DNA of 64,000 bases, taken from NCBI GenBank assembly GCA_037783545.1, contig JBBELK010000391.1:1-64000 (forward strand), read 5' to 3'. A program made the position numbers and the translations under genes. This DNA is from Henricia sp. BOLD:AAB3569. Its lineage: Eukaryota > Echinodermata > Asteroidea > Spinulosida > Echinasteridae. Positions within the stretch are counted from its first letter, which is position 1; the number at the start of each line of letters is the position of its first letter. Positions 10,321 to 24,120 of this stretch are shown in pieces. The notes under the pieces were generated by a model that ran no database searches, had not been told where the DNA came from, and worked only from the letters and a program-made list of their open reading frames with translations.

Positions 10321-11115
10321 AGGAATGTCCAGACACACTTGAAATTTTGACTGCTTTAACAACTCTATATCCCAAACGTATTCTGCAAATTTCAGCAATT
10401 TCCCGTTTAAACCGACCAAGTTATCGTTGAGTCTAGCAAAAACTCCCTGCCGTCACAGTTTTCGCACAAGCAGATGCCGCTTTTGTGAAACATTGCGTCC
10501 GAAGTGGTCGCTATTTTGGAACTGAAGGAATGTCCAGACAAACTTCAAATTTTGCCTGCTTTAACAACTCTATATCCCAAACGTATTCTGCAAATTTCAG
10601 CAATTTCCCGTTTAAACCGACCGAGTTATCGGTGAATCTAGCAAAAACTCCCTGCCGGCACAGTTTTCGCACAACCGGACGCCTCTTTCCGGAAACATTC
10701 CATCTGAAGTGGTCGCTATTTTGGAACTGAAGGAATTTCCAGACAAACTTCAAATTGTGCCTGCTAAAACAACTCTATATCCCAAACGTATTCTTCAAAT
10801 TTCAGAAATTTCCCGTTTAAACCGACCGAGTAATCGTCCGATATAGCAAAAACTCTCTGCCGGCACAGTTTTCGCACAACCGGACGCCGCTTTCCGGAAA
10901 CATTCCATCTGAAGTGGTCGCTATTTTGGAACTGAAGGAATGTCCAGACAAACTTCAAATTGTGCCTGCTAAAACAACTCTATATCCAAAACGTATTCTG
11001 CCAATTTCAGCAATTTCCCGTTTAAACCGACCGAGTTATCGTTGAATCTAGCAAAAACTCCCTGCCGTCACAGTTTTCGCTCAAGCAGATGCCGCTTTCG
11101 GGAAACATTGCGTCC

Positions 11116-11292
11116 GAAGTGGTCGCTATTTTGAAATTTTGCCTGCTTTAACAACTCTATATCCCAAACGTATTCTGCAAATTTCAGCAATTTCCCGTTT
11201 AAACCGACCGAGTTATCGGTGAATCTAGCAAAAACTCCCTGCCGGCACAGTTTTCCCACAAGCAGACGCCGCTTTCCGGAAACATTCCATCT
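11116..11292. repeat. 28-bp-deleted Satellite B monomer (177 bp), first of 20
   Basis: GCTATTTT is joined directly to GAAATTTTGCC, with the 28 intervening bases (starting GGAACTGAAGG, ending CAAACTT) missing. The deletion is flanked by the short match TTG. It always follows a monomer with CGCTCAAGCAGATG, so all copies descend from one event. The joined G lies at 11133, 13155, 17432, 21299, 23321, 25343, 27572, 29800, 31619, 34465, 36284, 38103, 40949, 45638, 49918, 54812, 56834, 58857, 61085 and 62904. It is a convenient marker for counting HOR copies. Confidence 0.93.
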
Positions 11293-14200
11293 GAAGTGGT
11301 CGCTATTTTGGAACTGAAGGAATGTCCAGACAAACTTTAAATTGTGCCTGCTAAAACAACTCTATATCCCAAACGTATTCTGCAAATTTCAGCAATTTCC
11401 CGTTTAAACCGACCGAGTTATCGTTGAATCTAGCAAAAACTCCCTTCCGTCACAGTTTTCGCACAAGCAGATGCCGCTTTCGGGAAACATTGCGTCCGAA
11501 GTGGTCGCTATTTCGGAACTGAAGGAATGTCCAGACAAACTTGAAGTTTTGACTGCTTTAACAACTCTATATCCCAAACGTATTCTGCAAATTTCAGCAA
11601 TTTCCCGTTTAAACCGAACAAGTTATCGTTGAATCTAGCAAAAACTCCATGCCGGCACAGTTTTCGCACAAGCAGACGCCGCTTTCCGGAAACATTCCAT
11701 CTGAAGTGGTCGCTATTTTGGAACTGAAGGAATGTCCAGACAAACTTCAAATTGTGCCTGCTAAAACAACTCTATATCCCAAACGTATTCTGCAAATTTC
11801 AGCAATTTCCCGTTTAAACCGACCGAGTTATTGTCGAATCTAGCAAAAACTCCCCTGCCGGCACATTTTTCGCACAAGCAGACGCCGCTTTCGGAAAACA
11901 TTGCGTCTGAAGTGGTCGCTATTTTGGAACTGAAGGAATGTCCAGACAAATTTGAAATTTTGCCTGCTTTAACAACTCTATATCCCAAACGTATTCTGCA
12001 AATTTCAGCAATTTCCGTTTAAACCGACCGAGTTATCGGTGAATCTAGCAAAAACTCCCTGCCGGCACAGTTTTCGCACAAGCAGACGCCGCTTTCCGGA
12101 AACATTCCATCTGAAGTGGTCGCTATTTTGGAACTTAAGGAATGTCCAGACAAACTTCAAATTGTGCCTGCTAAAACAACTCTATATCCCAAACGTATTC
12201 TGCAAATTTCAGCAATTTCCCGTTTAAACCGACCGAGTTATCGTTGAATCTAGCAAAAACTCCCTGCCGTCACAGTTTTCGCACAAGCAGATGCCGCTTT
12301 CGGGAAACATTGCGTCCGAAGTGGTCGCTATTTTGGAACTGAAGGAATGTCCAGACACACTTGAAATTTTGACTGCTTTAACAACTCTATATCCCAAACG
12401 TATTCTGCAAATTTCAGCAATTTCCCGTTTAAACCGACCAAGTTATCGTTGAGTCTAGCAAAAACTCCCTGCCGTCACAGTTTTCGCACAAGCAGATGCC
12501 GCTTTTGTGAAACATTGCGTCCGAAGTGGTCGCTATTTTGGAACTGAAGGAATGTCCAGACAAACTTCAAATTTTGCCTGCTTTAACAACTCTATATCCC
12601 AAACGTATTCTGCAAATTTCAGCAATTTCCCGTTTAAACCGACCGAGTTATCGGTGAATCTAGCAAAAACTCCCTGCCGGCACAGTTTTCGCACAACCGG
12701 ACGCCTCTTTCCGGAAACATTCCATCTGAAGTGGTCGCTATTTTGGAACTGAAGGAATTTCCAGACAAACTTCAAATTGTGCCTGCTAAAACAACTCTAT
12801 ATCCCAAACGTATTCTTCAAATTTCAGAAATTTCCCGTTTAAACCGACCGAGTAATCGTCCGATATAGCAAAAACTCTCTGCCGGCACAGTTTTCGCACA
12901 ACCGGACGCCGCTTTCCGGAAACATTCCATCTGAAGTGGTCGCTATTTTGGAACTGAAGGAATGTCCAGACAAACTTCAAATTGTGCCTGCTAAAACAAC
13001 TCTATATCCAAAACGTATTCTGCCAATTTCAGCAATTTCCCGTTTAAACCGACCGAGTTATCGTTGAATCTAGCAAAAACTCCCTGCCGTCACAGTTTTC
13101 GCTCAAGCAGATGCCGCTTTCGGGAAACATTGCGTCCGAAGTGGTCGCTATTTTGAAATTTTGCCTGCTTTAACAACTCTATATCCCAAACGTATTCTGC
13201 AAATTTCAGCAATTTCCCGTTTAAACCGACCGAGTTATCGGTGAATCTAGCAAAAACTCCCTGCCGGCACAGTTTTCCCACAAGCAGACGCCGCTTTCCG
13301 GAAACATTCCATCTGAAGTGGTCGCTATTTTGGAACTGAAGGAATGTCCAGACAAACTTTAAATTGTGCCTGCTAAAACAACTCTATATCCCAAACGTAT
13401 TCTGCAAATTTCAGCAATTTCCCGTTTAAACCGACCGAGTTATCGTTGAATCTAGCAAAAACTCCCTTCCGTCACAGTTTTCGCACAAGCAGATGCCGCT
13501 TTCGGGAAACATTGCGTCCGAAGTGGTCGCTATTTCGGAACTGAAGGAATGTCCAGACAAACTTGAAGTTTTGACTGCTTTAACAACTCTATATCCCAAA
13601 CGTATTCTGCAAATTTCAGCAATTTCCCGTTTAAACCGAACAAGTTATCGTTGAATCTAGCAAAAACTCCATGCCGGCACAGTTTTCGCACAAGCAGACG
13701 CCGCTTTCCGGAAACATTCCATCTGAAGTGGTCGCTATTTTGGAACTGAAGGAATGTCCAGACAAACTTCAAATTGTGCCTGCTAAAACAACTCTATATC
13801 CCAAACGTATTCTGCAAATTTCAGCAATTTCCGTTTAAACCGACCGAGTTATTGTCGAATCTAGCAAAAACTCCCCTGCCGGCACATTTTTCGCACAAGC
13901 AGACGCCGCTTTCGGAAAACATTGCGTCTGAAGTGGTCGCTATTTTGGAACTGAAGGAATGTCCAGACAAATTTGAAATTTTGCCTGCTTTAACAACTCT
14001 ATATCCCAAACGTATTCTGCAAATTTCAGCAATTTCCGTTTAAACCGACCGAGTTATCGGTGAATCTAGCAAAAACTCCCTGCCGGCACAGTTTTCGCAC
14101 AAGCAGACGCCGCTTTCCGGAAACATTCCATCTGAAGTGGTCGCTATTTTGGAACTTAAGGAATGTCCAGACAAACTTCAAATTGTGCCTGCTAAAACAA

Positions 14201-15158
14201 CTCTATATCCCAAACGTATTCTGCAAATTTCAGCAATTTCCCGTTTAAACCGACCGAGTTATCGTTGAATCTAGCAAAAACTCCCTGCCGTCACAGTTTT
14301 CGCACAAGCAGATGCCGCTTTCGGGAAACATTGCGTCCGAAGTGGTCGCTATTTTGGAACTGAAGGAATGTCCAGACACACTTGAAATTTTGACTGCTTT
14401 AACAACTCTATATCCCAAACGTATTCTGCAAATTTCAGCAATTTCCCGTTTAAACCGACCAAGTTATCGTTGAGTCTAGCAAAAACTCCCTGCCGTCACA
14501 GTTTTCGCACAAGCAGATGCCGCTTTTGTGAAACATTGCGTCCGAAGTGGTCGCTATTTTGGAACTGAAGGAATGTCCAGACAAACTTCAAATTTTGCCT
14601 GCTTTAACAACTCTATATCCCAAACGTATTCTGCAAATTTCAGCAATTTCCCGTTTAAACCGACCGAGTTATCGGTGAATCTAGCAAAAACTCCCTGCCG
14701 GCACAGTTTTCGCACAACCGGACGCCTCTTTCCGGAAACATTCCATCTGAAGTGGTCGCTATTTTGGAACTGAAGGAATTTCCAGACAAACTTCAAATTG
14801 TGCCTGCTAAAACAACTCTATATCCCAAACGTATTCTTCAAATTTCAGCAATTTCCCGTTTAAACCGACCGAGTAATCGTCCGATATAGCAAAAACTCTC
14901 TGCCGGCACAGTTTTCGCACAACCGGACGCCGCTTTCCGGAAACATTCCATCTGAAGTGGTCGCTATTTTGGAACTGAAGGAATGTCCAGACAAACTTCA
15001 AATTGTGCCTGCTAAAACAACTCTATATCCAAAACGTATTCTGCCAATTTCAGCAATTTCCCGTTTAAACCGACCGAGTTATCGTTGAATCTAGCAAAAA
15101 CTCCCTGCCGTCACAGTTTTCGCTCAAGCAGATGCCGCTTTCGGGAAACATTGCGTCC

Positions 15159-15650
15159 GAAGTGGTCGCTATTCTGGAACTAAAGGAATGTCCAGACAAA
15201 CTTGAAATCTTGCCTGCTTTAACAACTCTATATCCCAAACGTATTCTGCAAATTTCAGCAATTTCCCGTTTAAACCGACCGAGTTATCGGTGAATCTAGC
15301 AAAAACTCCCTGCCGGCACAGTTTTCGCACAAGCAGACGCCGCTTTCCGGAAACATTCCATCTGAAGTGGTCGCTATTTTGGAACTGAAGGAATGTCCAG
15401 ACAAACTTTAAATTGTGCCTGCTAAAACAACTCTATATCCCAAACGTATTCTGCAAATTTCAGCAATTTCCCGTTTAAACCGACCGAGTTATCGTTGAAT
15501 CTAGCAAAAACTCCCTTCCGTCACAGTTTTCGCACAAGCAGATGCCGCTTTCGGGAAACATTGCGTCCGAAGTGGTCGCTATTTCGGAACTGAAGGAATG
15601 TCCAGACAAACTTGAAATTTTGACTGCTTTAACAACTCTATATCCCAAAC
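15159..15650. repeat. Undeleted version of the 28-bp-deletion monomer and following monomers
   Basis: After the third 10-mer copy the expected deleted monomer is replaced by a full-length one reading ATTCTGGAACTAAAGG and GAAATCTTGCC. It is followed by monomers matching the next two HOR positions (TTTAAATTG plus CCTTCCGTC, then ATTTCGGAACTG). The ACTAAAGG...AATCTTGCC form recurs near 30.4, 32.6, 35.05, 36.87, 39.1, 41.5, 50.5, 61.7 and 63.9 kb. It may descend from the ancestral undeleted monomer or be a separate Q-class monomer. Confidence 0.65.
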
Positions 15651-18600
15651 GTATTCTGCAAATTTCAGCAATTTCCCGTTTAAACCGAACAAGTTATCGT
15701 TGAATCTAGCAAAAACTCCCTGCCGTCACAGTTTTCGCACAAGCAGATGCCGCTTTCGTGAAACATTGCGTCCGAAGTGGTCGCTATTTTGGAACTGAAG
15801 GAATGTCCAGACAAACTTCAAATTGTGCCTGCTAAAACAACTCTATATCCCAAACGTATTCTTCAAATTTCAGCAATTTCCCGTTTAAACCGACCGAGTT
15901 ATCGTCCAATATAGCAAAAACTCTCTGCCGGCACAGTTTTCGCACAACCGGACGCCGCTTTCCGGAAACATTCCATCTGAAGTGGTCGCTATTTTGGAAC
16001 TGAAGGAATTTCCAGACAAACTTGAAATTTTGCCTGCTTTAACAACTCTATATCCCAAACGTATTCTGCAAATTTCAGCAATTTCCCGTTTAAACCGACC
16101 GAGTTATTGGTGAATCTAGCAAAAACTCCCTGCCGGCACAGTTTTCGCACAAGCAGACGCCGCTTTCCGGAAACATTCCATCTGAAGTGGTCGCTATTTT
16201 GGAACTGAAGGAATGTCCAGAAAAACTTTAAATTGTGCCTGCTAAAACAACTCTATATCCCAAACGTATTCTGCAAATTTCAGCAATTTCCCGTTTAAAC
16301 CGACCGAGTTATCGTTGAATCTAGCAAAAACTCCCTGCCGTCACAGTTTTCGCACAAGCAGATGCCGCTTTCGGGAAACATTGCGTCCGAAGTGGTCGCT
16401 ATTTTGGAACTGAAGGATTGTCCAGACAAACTTGAAATTTTGACTGCTTTAACAACTCTATATCCCAAACGTATTCTGCAAATTTCAGCAATTTCCCGTT
16501 TAAACCGAACAAGTTATCGTTGAATCTAGCAAAAATTCCATGCCGGCACAGTTTTCGCACAAGCAGACGCCGCTTTCCGGAAACATTCCATCTGAAGTGG
16601 TCGCTATTTTGGAACTGAAGGAATGTCCAGACAAACTTCAAATTGTGCCTGCTAAAACAACTCTATATCCCAAACGTATTCTGCAAATTTCAGCAATTTC
16701 CCGTTTAAACCGACCGAGTTATTGTCGAATCTAGCAAAAACTCCCCTGCCGGCACATTTTTCGCACAAGCAGACGCCGCTTTCGGAAAACATTGCGTCTG
16801 AAGTGGTCGCTATTTTGGAACTGAAGGAATGTCCAGACAAATTTGAAATTTTGACTGCTTTAACAACTCTATATCCCAAACGTATTCTGCAAATTTCAGC
16901 AATTTCCCGTTTAAACCGACCGAGTTATCGGTGAATCTAGCAAAAACTCCCTGCCGGCACAGTTTTCGCACAAGCAGACGCCGCTTTCGGGAAACATTGC
17001 GTCCGAAGTGGTCGCTATTTTGGAACTGAAGGAATGTCCAGACAAACTTGAAATTTTGACTGCTTTAACAACTCTATATCCCAAACGTATTCTTCAAATT
17101 TCAGCAATTTCCCGTTTAAACCGACCGAGTTATCGTCCGATATAGCAAAAACTCTCTGCCGGCACAGTTTTCGCACAACCGGACGCCGCTTTCCGGAAAC
17201 ATTCCATCTGAAGTGGTCGCTATTTTGGAACTGAAGGAATGTCCAGACAAACTTCAAATTGTGCCTGCTAAAACAACTCTATATCCCAAACGTATTCTGC
17301 AAATTTCAGCAATTTCCCGTTTAAACCGACCGAGTTATCGTTGAATCTAGCAAAAACTCCCTGCCGTCACAGTTTTCGCTCAAGCAGATGCCGCTTTCGG
17401 GAAACATTGCGTCCGAAGTGGTCGCTATTTTGAAATTTTGCCTGCTTTAACAACTCTATATCCCAAACGTATTCTGCAAATTTCAGCAATTTCCCGTTTA
17501 AACCGACCGAGTTATCGGTGAATCTAGCAAAAACTCCCTGCCGGCACATTTTTCGCACAAGCAGACGCCGCTTTCCGGAAACATTCCATCTGAAGTGGTC
17601 GCTATTTTGGAACTGAAGGAATGTCCAGACAAACTTGAAATTTTGACTGCTTTAACAACTCTATATCCCAAACGTATTCTGCAAATTTCAGCAATTTCCC
17701 GTTTAAACCGACCAAGTTATCGTTGAGTCTAGCAAAAACTCCCTGCCGTCACAGTTTTCGCACAAGCAGATGCCTCTTTCCGGAAACATTCCATCTGAAG
17801 TGGTCGCTATTTTGGAACTGAAGGAATTTCCAGACAAACATCAAATTGTGCCTGCTAAAACAACTCTATATCCCAAACGTATTCTTCAAATTTCAGCAAT
17901 TTCCCGTTTAAACCGACCGAGTTATCGTCCAATATAGCAAAAACTCTCTGCCGGCACAGTTTTCGCACAACCGGACGCCGCTTTCCGGAAACATTCCATC
18001 TGAAGTGGTCGCTATTTTGGAACTGAAGGAATTTCCAGACAAACTTGAAATTTTTCCTGCTTTAACAACTCTATATCCCAAACGTATTCTGCAAATTTCA
18101 GCAATTTCCCGTTTAAACCGACCGAGTTATTGGTGAATCTAGCAAAAACTCCCTGCCGGCACAGTTTTCGCACAAGCAGACGCCGCTTTCCGGAAACATT
18201 CCATCTGAAGTTCTCGCTATTTTGGAACTGAAGGAATGTCCAGAAAAACTTTAAATTGTGCCTGCTAAAACAACTCTATATCCCAAACGTATTCTGCAAA
18301 TTTCAGCAATTTCCCGTTTAAACCGACCGAGTTATCGTTGAATCTAGCAAAAACTCCCTGCCGTCACAGTTTTCGCACAAGCAGATGCCGCTTTCGGGAA
18401 ACATTGCGTCCGAAGTGGTCGCTATTTTGGAACTGAAGGATTGTCCAGACAAACTTGAAATTTTGACTGCTTTAACAACTCTATATCCCAAACGTATTCT
18501 GCAAATTTCAGCAATTTCCCGTTTAAACCGAACAAGTTATCGTTGAATCTAGCAAAAACTCCATGCCGGCACAGTTTTCGCACAAGCAGACGCCGCTTTC

Positions 18601-21600
18601 CGGAAACATTCCATCTGAAGTGGTCGCTATTTTGGAACTGAAGGAATGTCCAGACAAATTTGAAATTTTGCCTGCTTTAACAACTCTATATCCCAAACGT
18701 ATTCTGCAAATTTCAGCAATTTCCGTTTAAACCGACCGAGTTATCGGTGAATCTAGCAAAAACTCCCTGCCGGCACAGTTTTCGCACAAGCAGACGCCGC
18801 TTTCCGGAAACATTCCATCTGAAGTGGTCGCTATTTTGGAACTTAAGGAATGTCCAGACAAACTTCAAATTGTGCCTGCTAAAACAACTCTATATCCCAA
18901 ACGTATTCTGCAAATTTCAGCAATTTCCCGTTTAAACCGACCAAGTTATCGTTGAGTCTAGCAAAAACTCCCTGCCGTCACAGTTTTCGCACAAGCAGAT
19001 GCCGCTTTTGTGAAACATTGCGTCCGAAGTGGTCGCTATTTTGGAACTGAAGGAATGTCCAGACAAACTTCAAATTTTGCCTGCTTTAACAACTCTATAT
19101 CCCAAACGTATTCTGCAAATTTCAGCAATTTCCCGTTTAAACCGACCGAGTTATCGGTGAATCTAGCAAAAACTCCCTGCCGGCACAGTTTTCGCACAAC
19201 CGGACGCCTCTTTCCGGAAACATTCCATCTGAAGTGGTCGCTATTTTGGAACTGAAGGAATTTCCAGACAAACTTCAAATTGTGCCTGCTAAAACAACTC
19301 TATATCCCAAACGTATTCTTCAAATTTCAGCAATTTCCCGTTTAAACCGACCGAGTAATCGTCCGATATAGCAAAAACTCTCTGCCGGCACAGTTTTCGC
19401 ACAACCGGACGCCGCTTTCCGGAAACATTCCATCTGAAGTGGTCGCTATTTTGGAACTGAAGGAATGTCCAGACAAACTTCAAATTGTGCCTGCTAAAAC
19501 AACTCTATATCCCAAACGTATTCTGCAAATTTCAGCAATTTCCCGTTTAAACCGAACAAGTTATCGTTGAATCTAGCAAAAACTCCCTGCCGTCACAGTT
19601 TTCGCACAAGCAGATGCCGCTTTCGTGAAACATTGCGTCCGAAGTGGTCGCTATTTTGGAACTGAAGGAATGTCCAGACAAACTTCAAATTGTGCCTGCT
19701 AAAACAACTCTATATCCCAAACGTATTCTTCAAATTTCAGCAATTTCCCGTTTAAACCGACCGAGTTATCGTCCAATATAGCAAAAACTCTCTGCCGGCA
19801 CAGTTTTCGCACAACCGGACGCCGCTTTCCGGAAACATTCCATCTGAAGTGGTCGCTATTTTGGAACTGAAGGAATTTCCAGACAAACTTGAAATTTTGC
19901 CTGCTTTAACAACTCTATATCCCAAACGTATTCTGCAAATTTCAGCAATTTCCCGTTTAAACCGACCGAGTTATTGGTGAATCTAGCAAAAACTCCCTGC
20001 CGGCACAGTTTTCGCACAAGCAGACGCCGCTTTCCGGAAACATTCCATCTGAAGTGGTCGCTATTTTGGAACTGAAGGAATGTCCAGAAAAACTTTAAAT
20101 TGTGCCTGCTAAAACAACTCTATATCCCAAACGTATTCTGCAAATTTCAGCAATTTCCCGTTTAAACCGACCGAGTTATCGTTGAATCTAGCAAAAACTC
20201 CCTGCCGTCACAGTTTTCGCACAAGCAGATGCCGCTTTCGGGAAACATTGCGTCCGAAGTGGTCGCTATTTTGGAACTGAAGGATTGTCCAGACAAACTT
20301 GAAATTTTGACTGCTTTAACAACTCTATATCCCAAACGTATTCTGCAAATTTCAGCAATTTCCCGTTTAAACCGAACAAGTTATCGTTGAATCTAGCAAA
20401 AATTCCATGCCGGCACAGTTTTCGCACAAGCAGACGCCGCTTTCCGGAAACATTCCATCTGAAGTGGTCGCTATTTTGGAACTGAAGGAATGTCCAGACA
20501 AACTTCAAATTGTGCCTGCTAAAACAACTCTATATCCCAAACGTATTCTGCAAATTTCAGCAATTTCCCGTTTAAACCGACCGAGTTATTGTCGAATCTA
20601 GCAAAAACTCCCCTGCCGGCACATTTTTCGCACAAGCAGACGCCGCTTTCGGAAAACATTGCGTCTGAAGTGGTCGCTATTTTGGAACTGAAGGAATGTC
20701 CAGACAAATTTGAAATTTTGACTGCTTTAACAACTCTATATCCCAAACGTATTCTGCAAATTTCAGCAATTTCCCGTTTAAACCGACCGAGTTATCGGTG
20801 AATCTAGCAAAAACTCCCTGCCGGCACAGTTTTCGCACAAGCAGACGCCGCTTTCGGGAAACATTGCGTCCGAAGTGGTCGCTATTTTGGAACTGAAGGA
20901 ATGTCCAGACAAACTTGAAATTTTGACTGCTTTAACAACTCTATATCCCAAACGTATTCTTCAAATTTCAGCAATTTCCCGTTTAAACCGACCGAGTTAT
21001 CGTCCGATATAGCAAAAACTCTCTGCCGGCACAGTTTTCGCACAACCGGACGCCGCTTTCCGGAAACATTCCATCTGAAGTGGTCGCTATTTTGGAACTG
21101 AAGGAATGTCCAGACAAACTTCAAATTGTGCCTGCTAAAACAACTCTATATCCCAAACGTATTCTGCAAATTTCAGCAATTTCCCGTTTAAACCGACCGA
21201 GTTATCGTTGAATCTAGCAAAAACTCCCTGCCGTCACAGTTTTCGCTCAAGCAGATGCCGCTTTCGGGAAACATTGCGTCCGAAGTGGTCGCTATTTTGA
21301 AATTTTGCCTGCTTTAACAACTCTATATCCCAAACGTATTCTGCAAATTTCAGCAATTTCCCGTTTAAACCGACCGAGTTATCGGTGAATCTAGCAAAAA
21401 CTCCCTGCCGGCACATTTTTCGCACAAGCAGACGCCGCTTTCCGGAAACATTCCATCTGAAGTGGTCGCTATTTTGGAACTGAAGGAATGTCCAGACAAA
21501 CTTGAAATTTTGACTGCTTTAACAACTCTATATCCCAAACGTATTCTGCAAATTTCAGCAATTTCCCGTTTAAACCGACCAAGTTATCGTTGAGTCTAGC

Positions 21601-22425
21601 AAAAACTCCCTGCCGTCACAGTTTTCGCACAAGCAGATGCCTCTTTCCGGAAACATTCCATCTGAAGTGGTCGCTATTTTGGAACTGAAGGAATTTCCAG
21701 ACAAACATCAAATTGTGCCTGCTAAAACAACTCTATATCCCAAACGTATTCTTCAAATTTCAGCAATTTCCCGTTTAAACCGACCGAGTTATCGTCCAAT
21801 ATAGCAAAAACTCTCTGCCGGCACAGTTTTCGCACAACCGGACGCCGCTTTCCGGAAACATTCCATCTGAAGTGGTCGCTATTTTGGAACTGAAGGAATT
21901 TCCAGACAAACTTGAAATTTTTCCTGCTTTAACAACTCTATATCCCAAACGTATTCTGCAAATTTCAGCAATTTCCCGTTTAAACCGACCGAGTTATTGG
22001 TGAATCTAGCAAAAACTCCCTGCCGGCACAGTTTTCGCACAAGCAGACGCCGCTTTCCGGAAACATTCCATCTGAAGTTCTCGCTATTTTGGAACTGAAG
22101 GAATGTCCAGAAAAACTTTAAATTGTGCCTGCTAAAACAACTCTATATCCCAAACGTATTCTGCAAATTTCAGCAATTTCCCGTTTAAACCGACCGAGTT
22201 ATCGTTGAATCTAGCAAAAACTCCCTGCCGTCACAGTTTTCGCACAAGCAGATGCCGCTTTCGGGAAACATTGCGTCCGAAGTGGTCGCTATTTTGGAAC
22301 TGAAGGATTGTCCAGACAAACTTGAAATTTTGACTGCTTTAACAACTCTATATCCCAAACGTATTCTGCAAATTTCAGCAATTTCCCGTTTAAACCGAAC
22401 AAGTTATCGTTGAATCTAGCAAAAA
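15650..22425. repeat. 19-mer HOR, 3,867 bp, ~1.75 copies
   Basis: Sequence from ~15.65 kb recurs at exactly +3,867 bp. Examples are GCTTTCGTG at 15754/19621, AAAAATTCCATGCCGG at 16531/20398 and the 28-bp deletion at 17432/21299. 19 x 205 - 28 = 3,867. The left breakpoint lies at ~15645-15680, in a stretch common to all monomers. Copy 2 diverges at ~22.43 kb, where CTCCATGCC becomes CTCCCTGCC. The unit contains a rare GAAGTTCTCGC variant (18211, 22077) in place of GAAGTGGTCGC. Exact breakpoints cannot be placed because the flanking monomers are so similar. Confidence 0.85.
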
Positions 22426-24120
22426 CTCCCTGCCGGCACAGTTTTCGCACAAGCAGACGCCGCTTTCCGGAAACATTCCATCTGAAGTGGTCGCTATTTT
22501 GGAACTTAAGGAATGTCCAGACAAACTTCAAATTGTGCCTGCTAAAACAACTCTATATCCCAAACGTATTCTGCAAATTTCAGCAATTTCCCGTTTAAAC
22601 CGACCAAGTTATCGTTGAGTCTAGCAAAAACTCCCTGCCGTCACAGTTTTCGCACAAGCAGATGCCGCTTTTGTAAAACATTGCGTCCGAAGTGGTCGCT
22701 ATTTTGGAACTGAAGGAATGTCCAGACAAACTTCAAATTTTGCCTGCTTTAACAACTCTATATCCCAAACGTATTCTGCAAATTTCAGCAATTTCCCGTT
22801 TAAACCGACCGAGTTATCGGTGAATCTAGCAAAAACTCCCTGCCGGCACAGTTTTCGCACAACCGGACGCCTCTTTCCGGAAACATTCCATCTGAAGTGG
22901 TCGCTATTTTGGAACTGAAGGAATTTCCAGACAAACTTCAAATTGTGCCTGCTAAAACAACTCTATATCCCAAACGTATTCTTCAAATTTCAGCAATTTC
23001 CCGTTTAAACCGACCGAGTAATCGTCCGATATAGCAAAAACTCTCTGCCGGCACAGTTTTCGCACAACCGGACGCCGCTTTCCGGAAACATTCCATCTGA
23101 AGTGGTCGCTATTTTGGAACTGAAGGAATGTCCAGACAAACTTCAAATTGTGCCTGCTAAAACAACTCTATATCCAAAACGTATTCTGCCAATTTCAGCA
23201 ATTTCCCGTTTAAACCGACCGAGTTATCGTTGAATCTAGCAAAAACTCCCTGCCGTCACAGTTTTCGCTCAAGCAGATGCCGCTTTCGGGAAACATTGCG
23301 TCCGAAGTGGTCGCTATTTTGAAATTTTGCCTGCTTTAACAACTCTATATCCCAAACGTATTCTGCAAATTTCAGCAATTTCCCGTTTAAACCGACCGAG
23401 TTATCGGTGAATCTAGCAAAAACTCCCTGCCGGCACAGTTTTCGCACAAGCAGACGCCGCTTTCCGGAAACATTCCATCTGAAGTGGTCGCTATTTTGGA
23501 ACTGAAGGAATGTCCAGACAAACTTTAAATTGTGCCTGCTAAAACAACTCTATATCCCAAACGTATTCTGCAAATTTCAGCAATTTCCTGTTTAAACCGA
23601 CCGAGTTATCGTTGAATCTAGCAAAAACTCCCTTCCGTCACAGTTTTCGCACAAGCAGATGCCGCTTTCGGGAAACATTGCGTCCGAAGTGGTCGCTATT
23701 TCGGAACTGAAGGAATGTCCAGACAAACTTGAAATTTTGACTGCTTTAACAACTCTATATCCCAAACGTATTCTGCAAATTTCAGCAATTTCCCGTTTAA
23801 ACCGAACAAGTTATCGTTGAATCTAGCAAAAACTCCCTGCCGTCACAGTTTTCGCACAAGCAGATGCCGCTTTCGTGAAACATTGCGTCCGAAGTGGTCG
23901 CTATTTTGGAACTGAAGGAATGTCCAGACAAACTTCAAATTGTGCCTGCTAAAACAACTCTATATCCCAAACGTATTCTTCAAATTTCAGCAATTTCCCG
24001 TTTAAACCGACCGAGTTATCGTCCAATATAGCAAAAACTCTCTGCCGGCACAGTTTTCGCACAACCGGACGCCGCTTTCCGGAAACATTCCATCTGAAGT
24101 GGTCGCTATTTTGGAACTGA
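22425..24120. repeat. Satellite B mosaic segment related to the 10-mer HOR
   Basis: From ~22.43 kb the order GGAACTTAAGG, CCAAGTTATCGTTGAGTC, GCTTTTGTA, CAACCGGACGCCTC, AGTAATCGTCC, TATCCAAAACG, CGCTCAAG and the 28-bp deletion follows the 10-mer of 9490-15158, but with monomers missing. It then changes to monomers of the 19-mer type. GCTTTTGTAAAAC, with A for the usual G, is shared only with ~56.18 kb, marking these two places as a pair. Confidence 0.7.

Larger units (their letters stand above)
9490..15158. repeat. 10-mer HOR, 2,022 bp, 2.8 copies
   Basis: Three successive copies share the same ordered set of monomer variants: 9490-11497, 11498-13519 and 13520-15158. Copy 2 is exactly 2,022 bp. 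Copy 1 is 2,008 bp because of a net 14-bp loss at ~10308. Copy 3 contains eight monomers. The class order is Q P Q P Q Q P P Q P, so alternation is broken at two places. Landmarks in order: GAACAAGTT plus CCATGCCGG; TTATTGTCG plus CCCCTGCC; ATTTCCGTTT; GGAACTTAAGG; CCAAGTTATCGTTGAGTC; GCTTTTGTG; CAACCGGACGCCTC; AGTAATCGTCCGAT; CGCTCAAGCAGATG; and the 28-bp deletion monomer. 10 x 205 - 28 = 2,022. Copies 2 and 3 are almost identical. In copy 3 the monomer that should carry the 28-bp deletion (from 15159) is full length. Confidence 0.93.
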